A stretch of 64,000 bases of DNA from NCBI GenBank assembly GCA_021151825.1, contig JAGKWQ010000001.1, positions 992,001 to 1,056,000 on the forward strand. The letters are read 5' to 3'. Position 1 is the first letter of the stretch. Each line of letters opens with the position of its first letter. The position numbers and the translations under genes were made by a program. The stretch comes from Cellvibrionaceae bacterium. Lineage in GTDB: Bacteria > Pseudomonadota > Gammaproteobacteria > Pseudomonadales > Cellvibrionaceae. The notes under the pieces are model-generated. The model ran no database searches, was not told the DNA's origin, and worked only from the letters and a program-made list of their open reading frames with translations. Of this stretch, positions 34,899 through 44,635 are shown piece by piece.

Positions 34899-34926
34899 TG
34901 ATTGCCCGCTGCCACAGGGGCAATCA
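34899..34926. terminator. Hairpin between convergent GH2 and GNAT genes
   Basis: Perfect 9-base arms TGATTGCCC and GGGCAATCA around a 10-base loop. It overlaps the stop codon of the minus-strand GNAT gene; there is no T-run, so termination strength is uncertain. Confidence 0.45.
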
Positions 34927-35364
34927 TAAGCATTTACGAAAATACACTACTCGCTCCGTCTCAACAAAACCCAACGCTTTATGTACATCCTGGCTAACAA
35001 CATTTTCCAGTTGCGTATCGGAAGCCAGTTCAACACACCCCTGTGCTCGCGCCCAACGTACAACAGCATCCACCAATTGCCGCGCAAATCCCTGTGAACG
35101 GCAGTTCGGCTTGACATAAATCCCCTCGATAAACGCAACAGGCGATGTCTCTGTGCCATTGACATAGTCGTAACGTAACGCAGCTTCAATAAATCCAGCC
35201 GGCTCGCTGTGTTTGTCCAACGCTATAAATTGGCCATACCGTTTGGAATCCGCCAATAAAACCATCATTTCTTCAATATGTTCAGCTTGCGTACCTTCCG
35301 GCCACAACGCTTGCCGCATAGATAACCAACCTGCGTCTTCCACGGAATTACAAACAATGATCAT
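34924..35364 (-). CDS. GNAT acetyltransferase resembling AAC(6') family
   Basis: A GCN5-related N-acetyltransferase of about 146 residues. The sequence pattern W-L-S-M-R-Q-A-L-W-P, F-I-E-A-A-L-R-Y-D-Y-V-N-G-T-E-T-S-P-V-A-F-I-E-G-I-Y-V and R-S-Q-G-F-A-R-Q-L-V (the acetyl-CoA pyrophosphate loop) strongly recalls chromosomal aminoglycoside 6'-N-acetyltransferases, including the C-terminal H-K-A-L-G-F-x-E-T-E-R-V-V-Y-F. This is resemblance from memory; chromosomal relatives often act on other amines, and resistance should not be assumed. The longer ORF starts at 35379; the ATG at 35364 fits the family start better. It is an isolated single gene. Confidence 0.78.
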   Translation of the reverse strand: MIIVCNSVEDAGWLSMRQALWPEGTQAEHIEEMMVLLADSKRYGQFIALDKHSEPAGFIEAALRYDYVNGTETSPVAFIEGIYVKPNCRSQGFARQLVDAVVRWARAQGCVELASDTQLENVVSQDVHKALGFVETERVVYFRKCL

Positions 35365-35379
35365 CGTGCATTCTCTCAC

Positions 35380-35761
35380 CGGTTATTATCAAATGGGCCT
35401 CTTAGATCCATAAAGTATCATCCGTTGCCGGAAAGAAGTAAAAAATGAGAACCAAAAAACAGAATTTGCACGACAGCCCAAGTAAATTGAACGAACAGTT
35501 AATTCCCCCATCGACACGCAATAATTCAGCAGAAAGTTGATCGAGGGAATTGCGCAAAAAATTATTCTAATTACAAAACTGACGCTGCCTGCTTATTAAA
35601 TCTCTCCTGCGATAAGCTCCGGCATCCCAAATCAGTGACACAACACCATCCAGTATCGGCGACTAGAACTAATCCTGTGCCCCAGCACCGGGAATGATGT
35701 TTTATTGGTTATTGCTTTATCAGTTATTCAGGCTCGCTCATTACAAAAAATCGGGATGATT
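35380..35761. other. Intergenic region with a doubtful 31-codon ORF
   Basis: Upstream region of the GNAT gene (minus) and of the membrane-protein gene (plus). A short plus-strand ORF (35445-35540, 31 residues, Asn/Ser/Lys-rich, with GGAAAGAAG upstream) is visible but has no other support. The rest holds no RNA gene or clear operator that I can recognise. Confidence 0.3.
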
Positions 35762-36358
35762 ATGAAAACGTTACTTGTTTATGCACACTTGCTCGCTGCA
35801 TGTGTCTCCGTCGGGCTACTACTCTTACAGGATATTTCCCTCGCGAAAACACGCGGCGGCCCGTTATCCACGAAAGCGATTAGCGAATTACGAACGGCTG
35901 CAGACATTATGTTTTTGGCGTTAATCGTGTTATGGATTACCGGTCTGGCATTAGTCGTGGTTGGTTATCTGGAAAACCCGGCACAATATTTAATGAATCA
36001 GAAGCTCTGGGCCAAATTCACGGTAGTTTCGATTCTGACGTTAAATGGATTGTTCTTGCACTATTTCAGTTTTCCGCGCGTTATTTCGCGCTGTGGTCTG
36101 CTCGGGCGCTCGCCACTGGAACAATCACTGGTCGCCATCACCGGCGCAATTTCTTCTACCTCCTGGCTATTCGCTTGCTTCCTCGGTATAGCGCGGCTGT
36201 GGAATTACACAGCGGATTATCAATTTGTAATGCTGGTATATGCAGCATTGGTGTGCGCAGCAATTATCGTTGCCTGCAATATCATGCGCAGCTTGCGCGC
36301 GCTTGAGCCGCCATTACTGACGGACCAGGTGCAGATAAAGACTCCTACAACATTGTAA
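35762..36358 (+). CDS. Small polytopic membrane protein, unknown function
   Basis: A 198-residue integral membrane protein with about five hydrophobic segments (L-L-V-Y-A-H-L-L-A-A near the start, M-F-L-A-L-I-V-L-W-I-T-G-L-A-L-V-V-V, a middle segment, A-I-S-S-T-S-W-L-F-A-C-F-L, and a final V-M-L-V-Y-A-A-L-V-C-A-A-I-I-V-A). The Lys-L-W-A-K-F-T-V segment before the third helix and the His near the first helix recall DUF2214/CopD-like membrane proteins, but I cannot assign a family firmly. An in-frame upstream start at 35705 is less likely than the ATG at 35762. It converges on the TonB receptor gene across the terminator at 36361-36388. Confidence 0.65.
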   Translation: MKTLLVYAHLLAACVSVGLLLLQDISLAKTRGGPLSTKAISELRTAADIMFLALIVLWITGLALVVVGYLENPAQYLMNQKLWAKFTVVSILTLNGLFLHYFSFPRVISRCGLLGRSPLEQSLVAITGAISSTSWLFACFLGIARLWNYTADYQFVMLVYAALVCAAIIVACNIMRSLRALEPPLLTDQVQIKTPTTL

Positions 36359-36360
36359 GT

Positions 36361-36388
36361 AAAAAAAAAGCCCGGCATTACGCCGGGC
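36361..36388 (-). terminator. Rho-independent terminator of minus-strand TonB receptor
   Basis: GCCCGGC-ATTAC-GCCGGGC hairpin at 36370-36388 with nine T on the minus strand immediately after it (36361-36369). Confidence 0.9.
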
Positions 36389-36434
36389 AAAGCGGTAGCT
36401 TCACAATTGAAGCCTTAACATCATGGGAGAAAAA

Positions 36435-39002
36435 TTAAAATTTAGCTCGCGCACCCAGGCTATAACGCGCACCATTTTCATAAAAGCCAACGGGAATACC
36501 ATCGGCAGTATGCTGATAAATAACTTCATTGGTGAGATTAACTGCCGTCAGGAACAACGTAATTTGATCAGTGACCGACCAATCAGCAGTCGCATCCCAT
36601 TGATCGTAATCCGAGGTCACTAATTGCGAACCTGAGGTCAAACCACCATAAGCCTCGGAGCGGAAGTTGTAAGAGAGACGAATACTCACCGAATCATTTT
36701 CGTAATAAACAGATGCATTCGCCTGGTCTTCTGAATTGCCGGGTAACTTCAGTTTTTGGCCGCCATCGACAGCTGGAACTGTCGCGTCGGTAAAGGTGTA
36801 GTTAGCAACCATACCAAAACCTGATCCCAATTCTTTTTGCAATTGCACTTCAAATCCGCTGATGTCTGCACCGTCTGATGCATTGTGCGGTCTGGTTACT
36901 GATATATTTTTTCCATCGATAACCTCGGTGGTAGTGCGGGTAAATACAAAAGTGTCCAGGCTTTTATTGAAGAAAGTTCCGGATAAAATAGCGCCTTCCT
37001 CAAAATACCATTCCACACCCGCTTCAAATTGATCCGCATAAAAAGGTTTGATGTTGGGATTGCCTGCACTTGCCGATGCGGTAGTGGCGTTAATCGTGAT
37101 ATTTGCACTCAGATCCTGAAACGTTGGGCGCGCCATCACTTTGGAAATAGCTGCACGAATTTTTACATCATTTGCCACGTCATAAATCAGATTGAGGCTT
37201 GGTAAGAAATCATCGTAGCTACGCGATACTGAACCTAACTCGCCATCGATATACGCTTTGGATGTCTGGTCTGTTTCTACGGCACGCACACCAACATTAC
37301 CGTGGAATTTCGCAATTTCAAAATCCGCTTTTACATACGCTGCCGAAATTTCTTCATTGATTTCGTAAAACGCTTTTTGATCGTAAGTATAAGTCATTGC
37401 GCCGGCAGCAAACATCGGGTCAATAACTTGCTTGGCTTTATTACCATCGATCCAGGCATATTGTGTCAATGAGCCCGATGTTGCGGCTTCACCATGCAAA
37501 CGCGGTGTTAATCCACCTGATACCTGATCCATCGTAATAACTTTCCAGGCAGGGCTGGAGGAATTGGTTGAACCTACCGTGCGATTATTGGTAATAGTTT
37601 CATCGCGAAATTTAATACCGGTTTTAATGCCGGTAATAATTCCCCAATCCAGTTCCTTTTCGAAATCCAGCTGCGCATAATTTTCTTCATCTTCCATTTT
37701 GCGAATCCAGTCGCGCGCGCTCAACAAGGTCAATGCGGAATGATCTTTAGGATCAATATCCAGGTATTCAATTTCAATCGTGTTTTTACCCAGATTAACA
37801 CGCTCGCGAGTATTGGCTTCAAACCAATAACCCATATCGCGATCACTGCCACCTTCCGCACTGGTGGTTCCTACTTGTGCATGCACTGTCCAATCATCGC
37901 CAGTGTAAGTCGCATCAAAATCCAACACTTCCGATTCCACTGAAGCTTCACGGAAAATGGGCTCAATTGCTGCACCACCGCTATCGGGGTTTTCAAAAGT
38001 GCCGGCGACAATCGCTTTTTTACCATCACCAGTTGAAATAAATTTCGGATTCGTTACACGATCACCATTTGCCAGTTTGTAACCACCGGGCATAAATAAA
38101 TAGTTTTGGTTGTTGTTATCCGAATCCATATCGGATTTAACATAGTTCAATGTTAAATCCCATGCATCGGTGGGTTTGAATTGCAAGGTTGCATTGCTGG
38201 TAAGGCGCTCGGTTTCCTGTTGGAAAATTGCTGAACCACCGCCCCATACCGCATAAACATCATTCGTCACTACGCCATTTTGATCGGTTACCGAATAGAG
38301 CGTGTTATCTGCAAAACCTTCCAATCCATCACGGCGCACACGGCGCTTTTGTGAATTAATTGAGGCGAGTACACCAAATGTACCTTCTTCATTTTTCCAG
38401 CTACCCAATGCAGAAAGTTGTGGATCCCATACATCAGGTAATTCGCTATACACACTCTCTGCCGATAAATTAATAGTGCCCGATGCCAAATCCAATGGCT
38501 TGCGCGTACGCACAATAACGGTGCCACCGATGCTGCCTTCATCGATATCGGCTTCCGGGCTTTTATACACTTCCAGCGAAGAAACCAGTTCGGATGCCAG
38601 GATTGAATAGTTAAAGCCACGGCTTGGATTATCATTCGCCCACCAATAGGCTGACGCAACATTTTGTCCATTCATCAAAGTACGGTTCATGGTGCTGTTG
38701 GTGCCGCGCACAAAAATGTCGCGACCTTCACCCCAAATACGGTCGACAGAAATGCCGGGAATCCGCTGCAATGAATCCGCAATATTTTTATCCGGGAATT
38801 CACCGATATCTTCGGAATTGATTGCATCGACAATCGCATCAGAATTTTGTTTAACAGATAAAGCCTGCTGCAAGCTACCGCGAATACCGGTAATGACCAT
38901 CTCTTCCGGCTCTTCTGTTTGTGCGAATATAGAGGCTGAGCACCCCGCAGCCAGTAACGCAATTGCCAGGGGTAATTTTTTATGACGCATTATTTTATTC
39001 AT
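36435..39002 (-). CDS. TonB-dependent receptor, paralog without STN domain
   Basis: An outer-membrane receptor of about 856 residues from the preferred ATG (M-N-K-I-M-R-H-K-K), with a signal peptide ending S-I-F-A-Q. TonB-box-like E-E-M-V-I-T-G, then a plug with D-S-L-Q-R-I-P-G-I-S-V-D-R-I-W-G-E-G-R-D, and a barrel ending Y-S-L-G-A-R-A-K-F with terminal Phe. It is strongly similar to the neighbouring receptor at 39213-42125, sharing N-G-Q-N-V-A-S-A-Y-W-W-A-N-D-N-P-S-R-G-F-N-Y in the plug, but lacks that protein's N-terminal STN domain. The ORF extends upstream to 39122 without signal-peptide character. The ligand is unknown; carbohydrate is likely by family. Confidence 0.92.
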   Translation of the reverse strand: MNKIMRHKKLPLAIALLAAGCSASIFAQTEEPEEMVITGIRGSLQQALSVKQNSDAIVDAINSEDIGEFPDKNIADSLQRIPGISVDRIWGEGRDIFVRGTNSTMNRTLMNGQNVASAYWWANDNPSRGFNYSILASELVSSLEVYKSPEADIDEGSIGGTVIVRTRKPLDLASGTINLSAESVYSELPDVWDPQLSALGSWKNEEGTFGVLASINSQKRRVRRDGLEGFADNTLYSVTDQNGVVTNDVYAVWGGGSAIFQQETERLTSNATLQFKPTDAWDLTLNYVKSDMDSDNNNQNYLFMPGGYKLANGDRVTNPKFISTGDGKKAIVAGTFENPDSGGAAIEPIFREASVESEVLDFDATYTGDDWTVHAQVGTTSAEGGSDRDMGYWFEANTRERVNLGKNTIEIEYLDIDPKDHSALTLLSARDWIRKMEDEENYAQLDFEKELDWGIITGIKTGIKFRDETITNNRTVGSTNSSSPAWKVITMDQVSGGLTPRLHGEAATSGSLTQYAWIDGNKAKQVIDPMFAAGAMTYTYDQKAFYEINEEISAAYVKADFEIAKFHGNVGVRAVETDQTSKAYIDGELGSVSRSYDDFLPSLNLIYDVANDVKIRAAISKVMARPTFQDLSANITINATTASASAGNPNIKPFYADQFEAGVEWYFEEGAILSGTFFNKSLDTFVFTRTTTEVIDGKNISVTRPHNASDGADISGFEVQLQKELGSGFGMVANYTFTDATVPAVDGGQKLKLPGNSEDQANASVYYENDSVSIRLSYNFRSEAYGGLTSGSQLVTSDYDQWDATADWSVTDQITLFLTAVNLTNEVIYQHTADGIPVGFYENGARYSLGARAKF

Positions 39003-39212
39003 TGTTTTCACGCTTATACCTTTGCCGGTTAATAAAAAATTTTGCAGGGTGAACGAACCACCAGGAGTTATGGACTCCAGGTTATTAACGGGAGGAAAAT
39101 TAGAAAGCCGACAGGAAAACAATAAAAAAGTACGGAAAATAAAAATTTTAACTATTTTTATTAAGAAATGGCGGGTTTTAGCAAAGCGATGCGTTTAAGG
39201 CAGATCAATATC

Positions 39213-42125
39213 CTAGAACCGCAACCGTACGCCGGCAGCAAAGCGGCGCCCATTTTCATAAAGCCCCTGGGGAATATCATTAGCAGTGCGATAGTAAATA
39301 ACTTCATTGGTAAGATTAATCGCCTCAATGTAAAGGCTGGCAAATGCAGCAGCGTTCCACGCGGCGGTAAAATCCCATTGCTGATAGGCATTTGTTTCAT
39401 CCTGGGTACCGGACAATACTTCCCCATAGGATTTGGAACGATAGTTATATGAGAGACGCAGGCTGTAACGTGCATCTTCAAAATACAGCGATGCATTAAT
39501 CTGATCGCGGGAGTTCCCCGGCAATTTTAGTATTTGTTTTTTATCCTGAGATGCAACCCGTGCCTGGGTAAACGTGTAGTTACTGGAAAACCCCACACCT
39601 TTGCCAATATTTTGTTGCCACTGTAATTCAAGGCCGGAAATTTCTGCCCCTTCTGCGTTGTAAGGTCGGGAAACATTTAACCTTTTCCCGCCCAGGTTTT
39701 CTTCCATGGTTTTGTTGTAAACAAAAGTGGAAATCGTTTTATAAAATGCAGTTGCCGAAAACAGTGATGCAGAATCAAAATACCACTCAACTCCCAAGTC
39801 ACCTTGCCGTGCACGAAAGGGTTGCAAGTCAGGATTGCCCCCGGAAGCATTTCCGCTGGTGCCATCAATTACGATATTTGAACTAAGGTTTTGAAATGTG
39901 GGGCGCGCCATAGCACGGGATAAAGAGCCGCGAAAAATTAAATCATCGCGATAATCGTAGACAAGGTTAACACTGGGCAAATAATCATTGTAATGCCGGG
40001 CCTTCGACTCGCGTTGCTGTTCTTCATAAGCAGTTGATATTTGCGCAGTGTTTACTGCGCGCAATCCAAGGTTTCCATGCAAGGAATTCTGTTGAAATTC
40101 TCCTTTTATATAAGCGGCACTGATCGTTTCATTAATCCGGTAAAACGCCTCATTGTCGTAGCGGTAGCGCATTAACCCTTGGTCAAATGCCGGTGCAAAA
40201 ATTTCAGTCGCGCTCACTTCATTAACCCAGGCAAAACGAGTGAGCGATTTACTACTCGCTGTTTGCTCATGCAATTCCGGTGTTAAACCGGTAGATACAC
40301 TCGCCAAACCAGTGCGTGAAAATGTTACCCACAATGGGTGGGAAGTATCTATGCTGCCGGCAAAACGATTATTTTCAATCGTTTGATCACGCCATTTAAC
40401 GCCGGTTTTTAGCGCCGAAAAAAAGGAATTATCCAGAGCCCATTGAATATCGGTTTGCGCATAAATTTCATTGTCTTCCATATTTCGAATCCAATCGCGA
40501 GAATCACTGGAGAAATAAGAAAGACTGCGCGCGTCTTGTGGATCAAGATCCAGATATTCTACTTCAATGGTATTGCGGCTCAATGAAAAGCGCTCGCGAG
40601 TATTGCCAACAAAACGATACAACTGATCCTGATTGGTACCACCATCGGCATTGGTATTTCCCAACTGGGTGTGCACCAGTATATTTTCATGCGTGTATTC
40701 AATATCCAGGTCATAAACGTTGCTATTCACATAAGCACGACGAAATATTGCATCCAGCGCTGCCCCCGTGCTGGCAGCATTATTCAAGGTACCGCCGAGC
40801 AAAATTTTCCGGCCATCACCTGTTGCACCAAAGCGCGGATCGGAAACTGTTACCGGCGGATCTTCACGTAATTTAAAACCGCCGGGCATAAATAAATAAT
40901 TCTGGTTGCTAATTTTCATATCCATGGAAGAGCCAACGTAATTAAACACTGCTTGCCAATTTTCAGTGGGATGCCATTGCAAAGTAATATTGCTGGTATC
41001 GCGCTCGCGCGCTTGCTGAAAGATTGCTGATCCTCCACCCCAGATTACATAAACGTCATCGGTCACGTTACCGTGATCATCTACAATGGAATACAAACTG
41101 TTATCCGGAAATGATTCCAAACCATCGCGACGCGTGCTGGTGTTCTGCCAATTCAGTGAAATCAATACACCAAAGTTCTGCTCCTTATTTTTCCAACTAC
41201 CCAACAGGGAAGCTTGTGGATCGTACGCATCAGGCAACTCGCTATATTGCTCTTCCAGCGTTAACCGTAAATTATCTTCCTCCATGTCAAACGGTTTATG
41301 GGTATAAATAATCACTGTGCCACCGATGCTACCTTCATCAATATCCGCTTGCGGGCTTTTATATACACGCAGCGATGAAATTAATTCCGATGCGAGAATC
41401 GTGTAATTAAAACCACGGCTGGGATTATCATTTGCCCACCAATAAGCCGAAGCAACATTTTGCCCATTCATTAACGTGCGATTGATATCTTTATCGGTGC
41501 CGCGAATATAAATATCGCGCCCTTCACCCCAAATACGATCAACAGACACACCAGGAATTCGCTGCAACGAGTCGGCGATATTTTTATCGGGAAATTTTCC
41601 GGCATCTTCAGCATTCATCGCATCCAGGAACACATCCGATTCACGCTTAATCGCCAAATTGCGACGCAAGCTTCCCTGAATACCGGTCACCAATAATTCT
41701 TCTGGCAATTGAACGGGGATATTTTCTTCCGCAATAAATGTTTTATCTATTGGTGATGATACAGATGGAGATGTTACTGATTTAATTTGCGCCTGAATTA
41801 CCACAGCACCATTGCCACCAAAAATAAAATTCAATGACGTATTGCGCAGCAACAGTGCCAGGACTTGTTCTGGTGAGTATTCACCGCTTATTGGCTCGAC
41901 ATGAATGGCGGGCAAACTTTCCGGCCGAAATAATAATTGCAAATCTGCCTGCTCGGCGAAGCGTGTGAGTGCGTCGGCCAACGGTAACTTTTCAATCTGG
42001 TAATAACGCATAGCTGCAAATGCATAGCTGTTTGTTAGTAATCCCATAAACAAACTAATAGCCATTGTTCTACGCCATGCGAAGCGCAAACGAGTGGTAG
42101 TTATGGTCTGTTTAACCTTTTTCAT
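39213..42125 (-). CDS. TonB-dependent transducer with STN signalling domain
   Basis: An outer-membrane receptor of ~970 residues. After a leader region comes a secretin/TonB N-terminal (STN) domain (R-Y-Y-Q-I-E-K-L-P-L-A-D-A-L-T-R-F-A-E-Q-A-D-L-Q-L-L-F pattern, roughly residues 40-110), as in FecA/FpvA-type transducers, then a TonB box (E-E-L-L-V-T-G), plug and barrel ending Y-in-R-L-R-F. Divergent to it lie the sigma factor and anti-sigma genes, so the receptor probably signals substrate occupancy to the FecR-like protein. It closely resembles the receptor at 36435-39002, which likely serves the same or related substrate. The start at 42125 (M-K-K-V-K-Q) is favoured over 42173. Confidence 0.92.
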   Translation of the reverse strand: MKKVKQTITTTRLRFAWRRTMAISLFMGLLTNSYAFAAMRYYQIEKLPLADALTRFAEQADLQLLFRPESLPAIHVEPISGEYSPEQVLALLLRNTSLNFIFGGNGAVVIQAQIKSVTSPSVSSPIDKTFIAEENIPVQLPEELLVTGIQGSLRRNLAIKRESDVFLDAMNAEDAGKFPDKNIADSLQRIPGVSVDRIWGEGRDIYIRGTDKDINRTLMNGQNVASAYWWANDNPSRGFNYTILASELISSLRVYKSPQADIDEGSIGGTVIIYTHKPFDMEEDNLRLTLEEQYSELPDAYDPQASLLGSWKNKEQNFGVLISLNWQNTSTRRDGLESFPDNSLYSIVDDHGNVTDDVYVIWGGGSAIFQQARERDTSNITLQWHPTENWQAVFNYVGSSMDMKISNQNYLFMPGGFKLREDPPVTVSDPRFGATGDGRKILLGGTLNNAASTGAALDAIFRRAYVNSNVYDLDIEYTHENILVHTQLGNTNADGGTNQDQLYRFVGNTRERFSLSRNTIEVEYLDLDPQDARSLSYFSSDSRDWIRNMEDNEIYAQTDIQWALDNSFFSALKTGVKWRDQTIENNRFAGSIDTSHPLWVTFSRTGLASVSTGLTPELHEQTASSKSLTRFAWVNEVSATEIFAPAFDQGLMRYRYDNEAFYRINETISAAYIKGEFQQNSLHGNLGLRAVNTAQISTAYEEQQRESKARHYNDYLPSVNLVYDYRDDLIFRGSLSRAMARPTFQNLSSNIVIDGTSGNASGGNPDLQPFRARQGDLGVEWYFDSASLFSATAFYKTISTFVYNKTMEENLGGKRLNVSRPYNAEGAEISGLELQWQQNIGKGVGFSSNYTFTQARVASQDKKQILKLPGNSRDQINASLYFEDARYSLRLSYNYRSKSYGEVLSGTQDETNAYQQWDFTAAWNAAAFASLYIEAINLTNEVIYYRTANDIPQGLYENGRRFAAGVRLRF

Positions 42126-42325
42126 AAAAATTATTGTGGGTCGTACCAGAGGATAAATGTGCAACCATAACAAAAGAGTTCATCATGCAACAATCCTGAA
42201 ATATAGATGGAATAGTGGACATTATTCCGAAACAGATACATCCCGTGTCGGGTTTTAGACCTATGATACGTTTATAGAGACAGACCCATTCAGATGTTTC
42301 TTTTGCCCGGGGCCCGGCTATTACC

Positions 42326-42907
42326 ATGTCCAAACCTACGTTTACCCTTGTATCCAGGCTCGGTCCGGATCAATCAGGCACTGCCGGCGAGCCTCCACCC
42401 ATGCCCCTCACCGCCGAGAATTTATATAACACCTATCGAGCGTCGTTACTGAAATACCTTATCGGCATGCTGCCCGGCGGCCGGCAAGACGCATTGGAAA
42501 TCCTTCACGAAACTTATATCCGCCTGTTACAACATGAAGACCTGGAACGTATCCAGCAAAATCCACGCGCGTATATTTTTACGATAGCGACGAATCTGGT
42601 AACCGATTGGCTAAGGCGCCGTCACAGCCGACGTCATGATTTGCACGATAGTTTCGATGAGCTGGAATTTCCCTGCGATGAAATGACGCCGATCCGTGCC
42701 TTGAATTGGGAACAATCCCTGGCACAACTCAAACAGGCATTAATGGGTTTACCCGCATTAACCCGGCAGGTTTTTTTGCTAAGTCGTTTTGATGAATTAA
42801 CCTATCCTGAAATTGCACGCGAACTGAATATCAGCACGCGCACAGTGGAACGCCACATGAGCAGCGCTTTCCATGCATTGCAACAATCACTTGAAGATTT
42901 TTTATGA
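42326..42907 (+). CDS. FecI-type ECF sigma factor
   Basis: A 193-residue extracytoplasmic-function sigma factor. Region 2 (about 30-95: Y-N-T-Y-R-A-S-L-L-K-Y-L, L-H-E-T-Y-I-R-L-L, R-A-Y-I-F-T-I-A-T-N-L-V-T-D-W-L-R-R-R) and region 4 (about 130-190: L-P-A-L-T-R-Q-V-F-L-L-S-R, L-T-Y-P-E-I-A-R-E-L-N-I-S-T-R-T-V-E-R-H-M) are both visible. It would direct transcription of the divergent receptor genes when released. The stop overlaps the FecR start by ATGA. The first ~25 residues look disordered; an internal ATG at 42401 is an alternative start. Confidence 0.93.
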   Translation: MSKPTFTLVSRLGPDQSGTAGEPPPMPLTAENLYNTYRASLLKYLIGMLPGGRQDALEILHETYIRLLQHEDLERIQQNPRAYIFTIATNLVTDWLRRRHSRRHDLHDSFDELEFPCDEMTPIRALNWEQSLAQLKQALMGLPALTRQVFLLSRFDELTYPEIARELNISTRTVERHMSSAFHALQQSLEDFL

Positions 42908-43887
42908 ATACCCACAGTTCTGAACAACACTCCACCCAATCAATTCGCTCTCAAGCGGCCGATTGGTTAGCGCAAATGCAAAACCCGGATGCAACCCCGG
43001 AGACCCAGGATGCATTTGAGCAGTGGCGCAATGCAGATATTCGCCACGCCCTCGCGTTTGAACAATGCCGCAGCTTATGGTTAATGACACAGGAATTAAA
43101 AAATGATGTCGACATTCAACGCGAACTGGATTCCGCGCGCGCCAGGAAAAAATCCAGTGCACGCAATAATCGCTGGTATTTATTTGCGGCAGCGGCAACA
43201 TTTCTGATCATTAGCGTCGGCGTTTTTTTTCAGCTTTCACCACACCCTATCGAATATTCCACCGGCATTGCCGAACAGCGGTTGATTCAATTGGACGACG
43301 GATCCAGCGCATTACTCAACACCGACTCAGTATTGCAAGTCCGGTTTACCAGCAATAAACGCGAACTCTTATTAAAAAAAGGCGAAGCCTATTTCACCGT
43401 CGCCAAAGACAAACAGCGCCCCTTTGAAGTGACTGCCGCAAAAAGTTCGGTTCGCGCGGTAGGTACTGAATTTAATGTGGCGCTGTTAAACCACAAACTC
43501 ACACTGGATGTTACTGAAGGCGTAGTGGAATTTAAAACCAAAACTGCCAGCGATGATTTACTTAGCAGCAAGGTAAAACAAGGTGAAGCGATTAACCTTC
43601 ATGCCAATGATTCCAAATTGATTATCCAGCCAGCCAATGCTGCCCGGATTTCTGCCTGGAAAGCACGCAAGATTTATTTCTCAGCAGATACATTGGAAGA
43701 TGCCGTAGTGGAATACAACCGCTATACCCGAAAAAAAATAGTCATCCTGCACGACGAATTAAAGCAGCAAAAAATTTCCGGAGTATTTAATATTGATGAT
43801 ATAGATACGTTTATTTTTTCATTGGAACAATTACTGGATGTGCGGGTAGAACGCCATCGCGATAGCATTTTGGTGATGAAACGATAA
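42904..43887 (+). CDS. FecR-type anti-sigma factor
   Basis: A 327-residue inner-membrane regulator coupled to the sigma gene by a 4-base overlap. The cytoplasmic N-terminus has a DUF4880-like sigma-binding segment (A-A-D-W-L-A-Q-M-Q ... F-E-Q-W-R), one membrane helix (about residues 97-117), then the periplasmic FecR domain (about 120-215: R-L-I-Q-L-D-D-G-S-S-A-L-L-N-T-D-S, G-E-A-Y-F-T-V-A-K-D, F-E-V-T-A) and a C-terminal STN-like region (Y-F-S-A-D-T-L-E-D-A-V-V-E-Y). It is expected to receive the signal from the STN domain of the divergent receptor. Confidence 0.93.
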   Translation: MNTHSSEQHSTQSIRSQAADWLAQMQNPDATPETQDAFEQWRNADIRHALAFEQCRSLWLMTQELKNDVDIQRELDSARARKKSSARNNRWYLFAAAATFLIISVGVFFQLSPHPIEYSTGIAEQRLIQLDDGSSALLNTDSVLQVRFTSNKRELLLKKGEAYFTVAKDKQRPFEVTAAKSSVRAVGTEFNVALLNHKLTLDVTEGVVEFKTKTASDDLLSSKVKQGEAINLHANDSKLIIQPANAARISAWKARKIYFSADTLEDAVVEYNRYTRKKIVILHDELKQQKISGVFNIDDIDTFIFSLEQLLDVRVERHRDSILVMKR

Positions 43888-44008
43888 AGTAGATTGTTTG
43901 AATGCCAAGGAAAATATCGACAATCTCTTGCTGTCATTGAAGTTACTTTTATAAGTGCTATATTGACGCCGCACTATCGCAACAATAACTTTATATAAGG
44001 AGTATAAA

Positions 44009-44626
44009 TTGAAATTTCTGGCACCTGTAGTAATAGCACTTTTATCCATAACAACGATCGACACCAATGCGGCAGTCATCTGGGATGAAAGTATTGACGG
44101 TAATTCAGCCAGTTTTCCTTCACTGGTATTGCAAGCGGGAACCAATGAAATTCTCGGAACATCACGCTGGGCTGGTGATGAACTGGACCCGTTTCAATTT
44201 ACCGAGCGCGACTGGTTTAATCTGGAATTGCGCGACGGATTAAGCATTCAGTCAATTACCACTCAAATTATTAATCCAATCTTGATAGCCGACACCACTC
44301 TTGAAATCCTCTATGCAACTGCAATGTGGACGCTGCAAGACTATTCTTACGATTTTAAATGGTCAGAAGATACAAGGATTGGAGAAGCATCACCTTACTT
44401 TAGCTACGACAATCTTCCACTCTCCGGTTTTAATAATTTCATATTGAACCAGGCTGCTGGCCTTTCGGTACCCGGTCCATTTGACCTCTCCTGGGAATAT
44501 AAGGTTACTATACAGGTTGTTGAATCAGCTTCAGTACCTGAACCATCATCACTGGGTTTATTATCAATTGCACTGTTTGCTTTCTGGTTTTCTTCCAGAA
44601 GATTAAAGACGAAAGGGATTTTATAA
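44009..44626 (+). CDS. PEP-CTERM exported protein
   Basis: A 205-residue secreted protein starting at TTG (44009), with AAGGAG nine bases upstream. N-terminal signal peptide (L-A-P-V-V-I-A-L-L-S-I-T-T ... T-N-A-A); C-terminal sorting tail V-P-E-P-S-S-L-G-L-L-S-I-A-L-F-A-F-W-F-S-S-R-R. The body is not evidently related to the PEP-CTERM pair at 13133-14760 and has no known domain (acidic, aromatic, D-D and W-x-W-like patches). Exosortase is not encoded here. A strong terminator follows. Proximity to the FecIR-receptor locus may be coincidental. Confidence 0.82.
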   Translation: MKFLAPVVIALLSITTIDTNAAVIWDESIDGNSASFPSLVLQAGTNEILGTSRWAGDELDPFQFTERDWFNLELRDGLSIQSITTQIINPILIADTTLEILYATAMWTLQDYSYDFKWSEDTRIGEASPYFSYDNLPLSGFNNFILNQAAGLSVPGPFDLSWEYKVTIQVVESASVPEPSSLGLLSIALFAFWFSSRRLKTKGIL

Positions 44627-44635
44627 AATGAAAAA

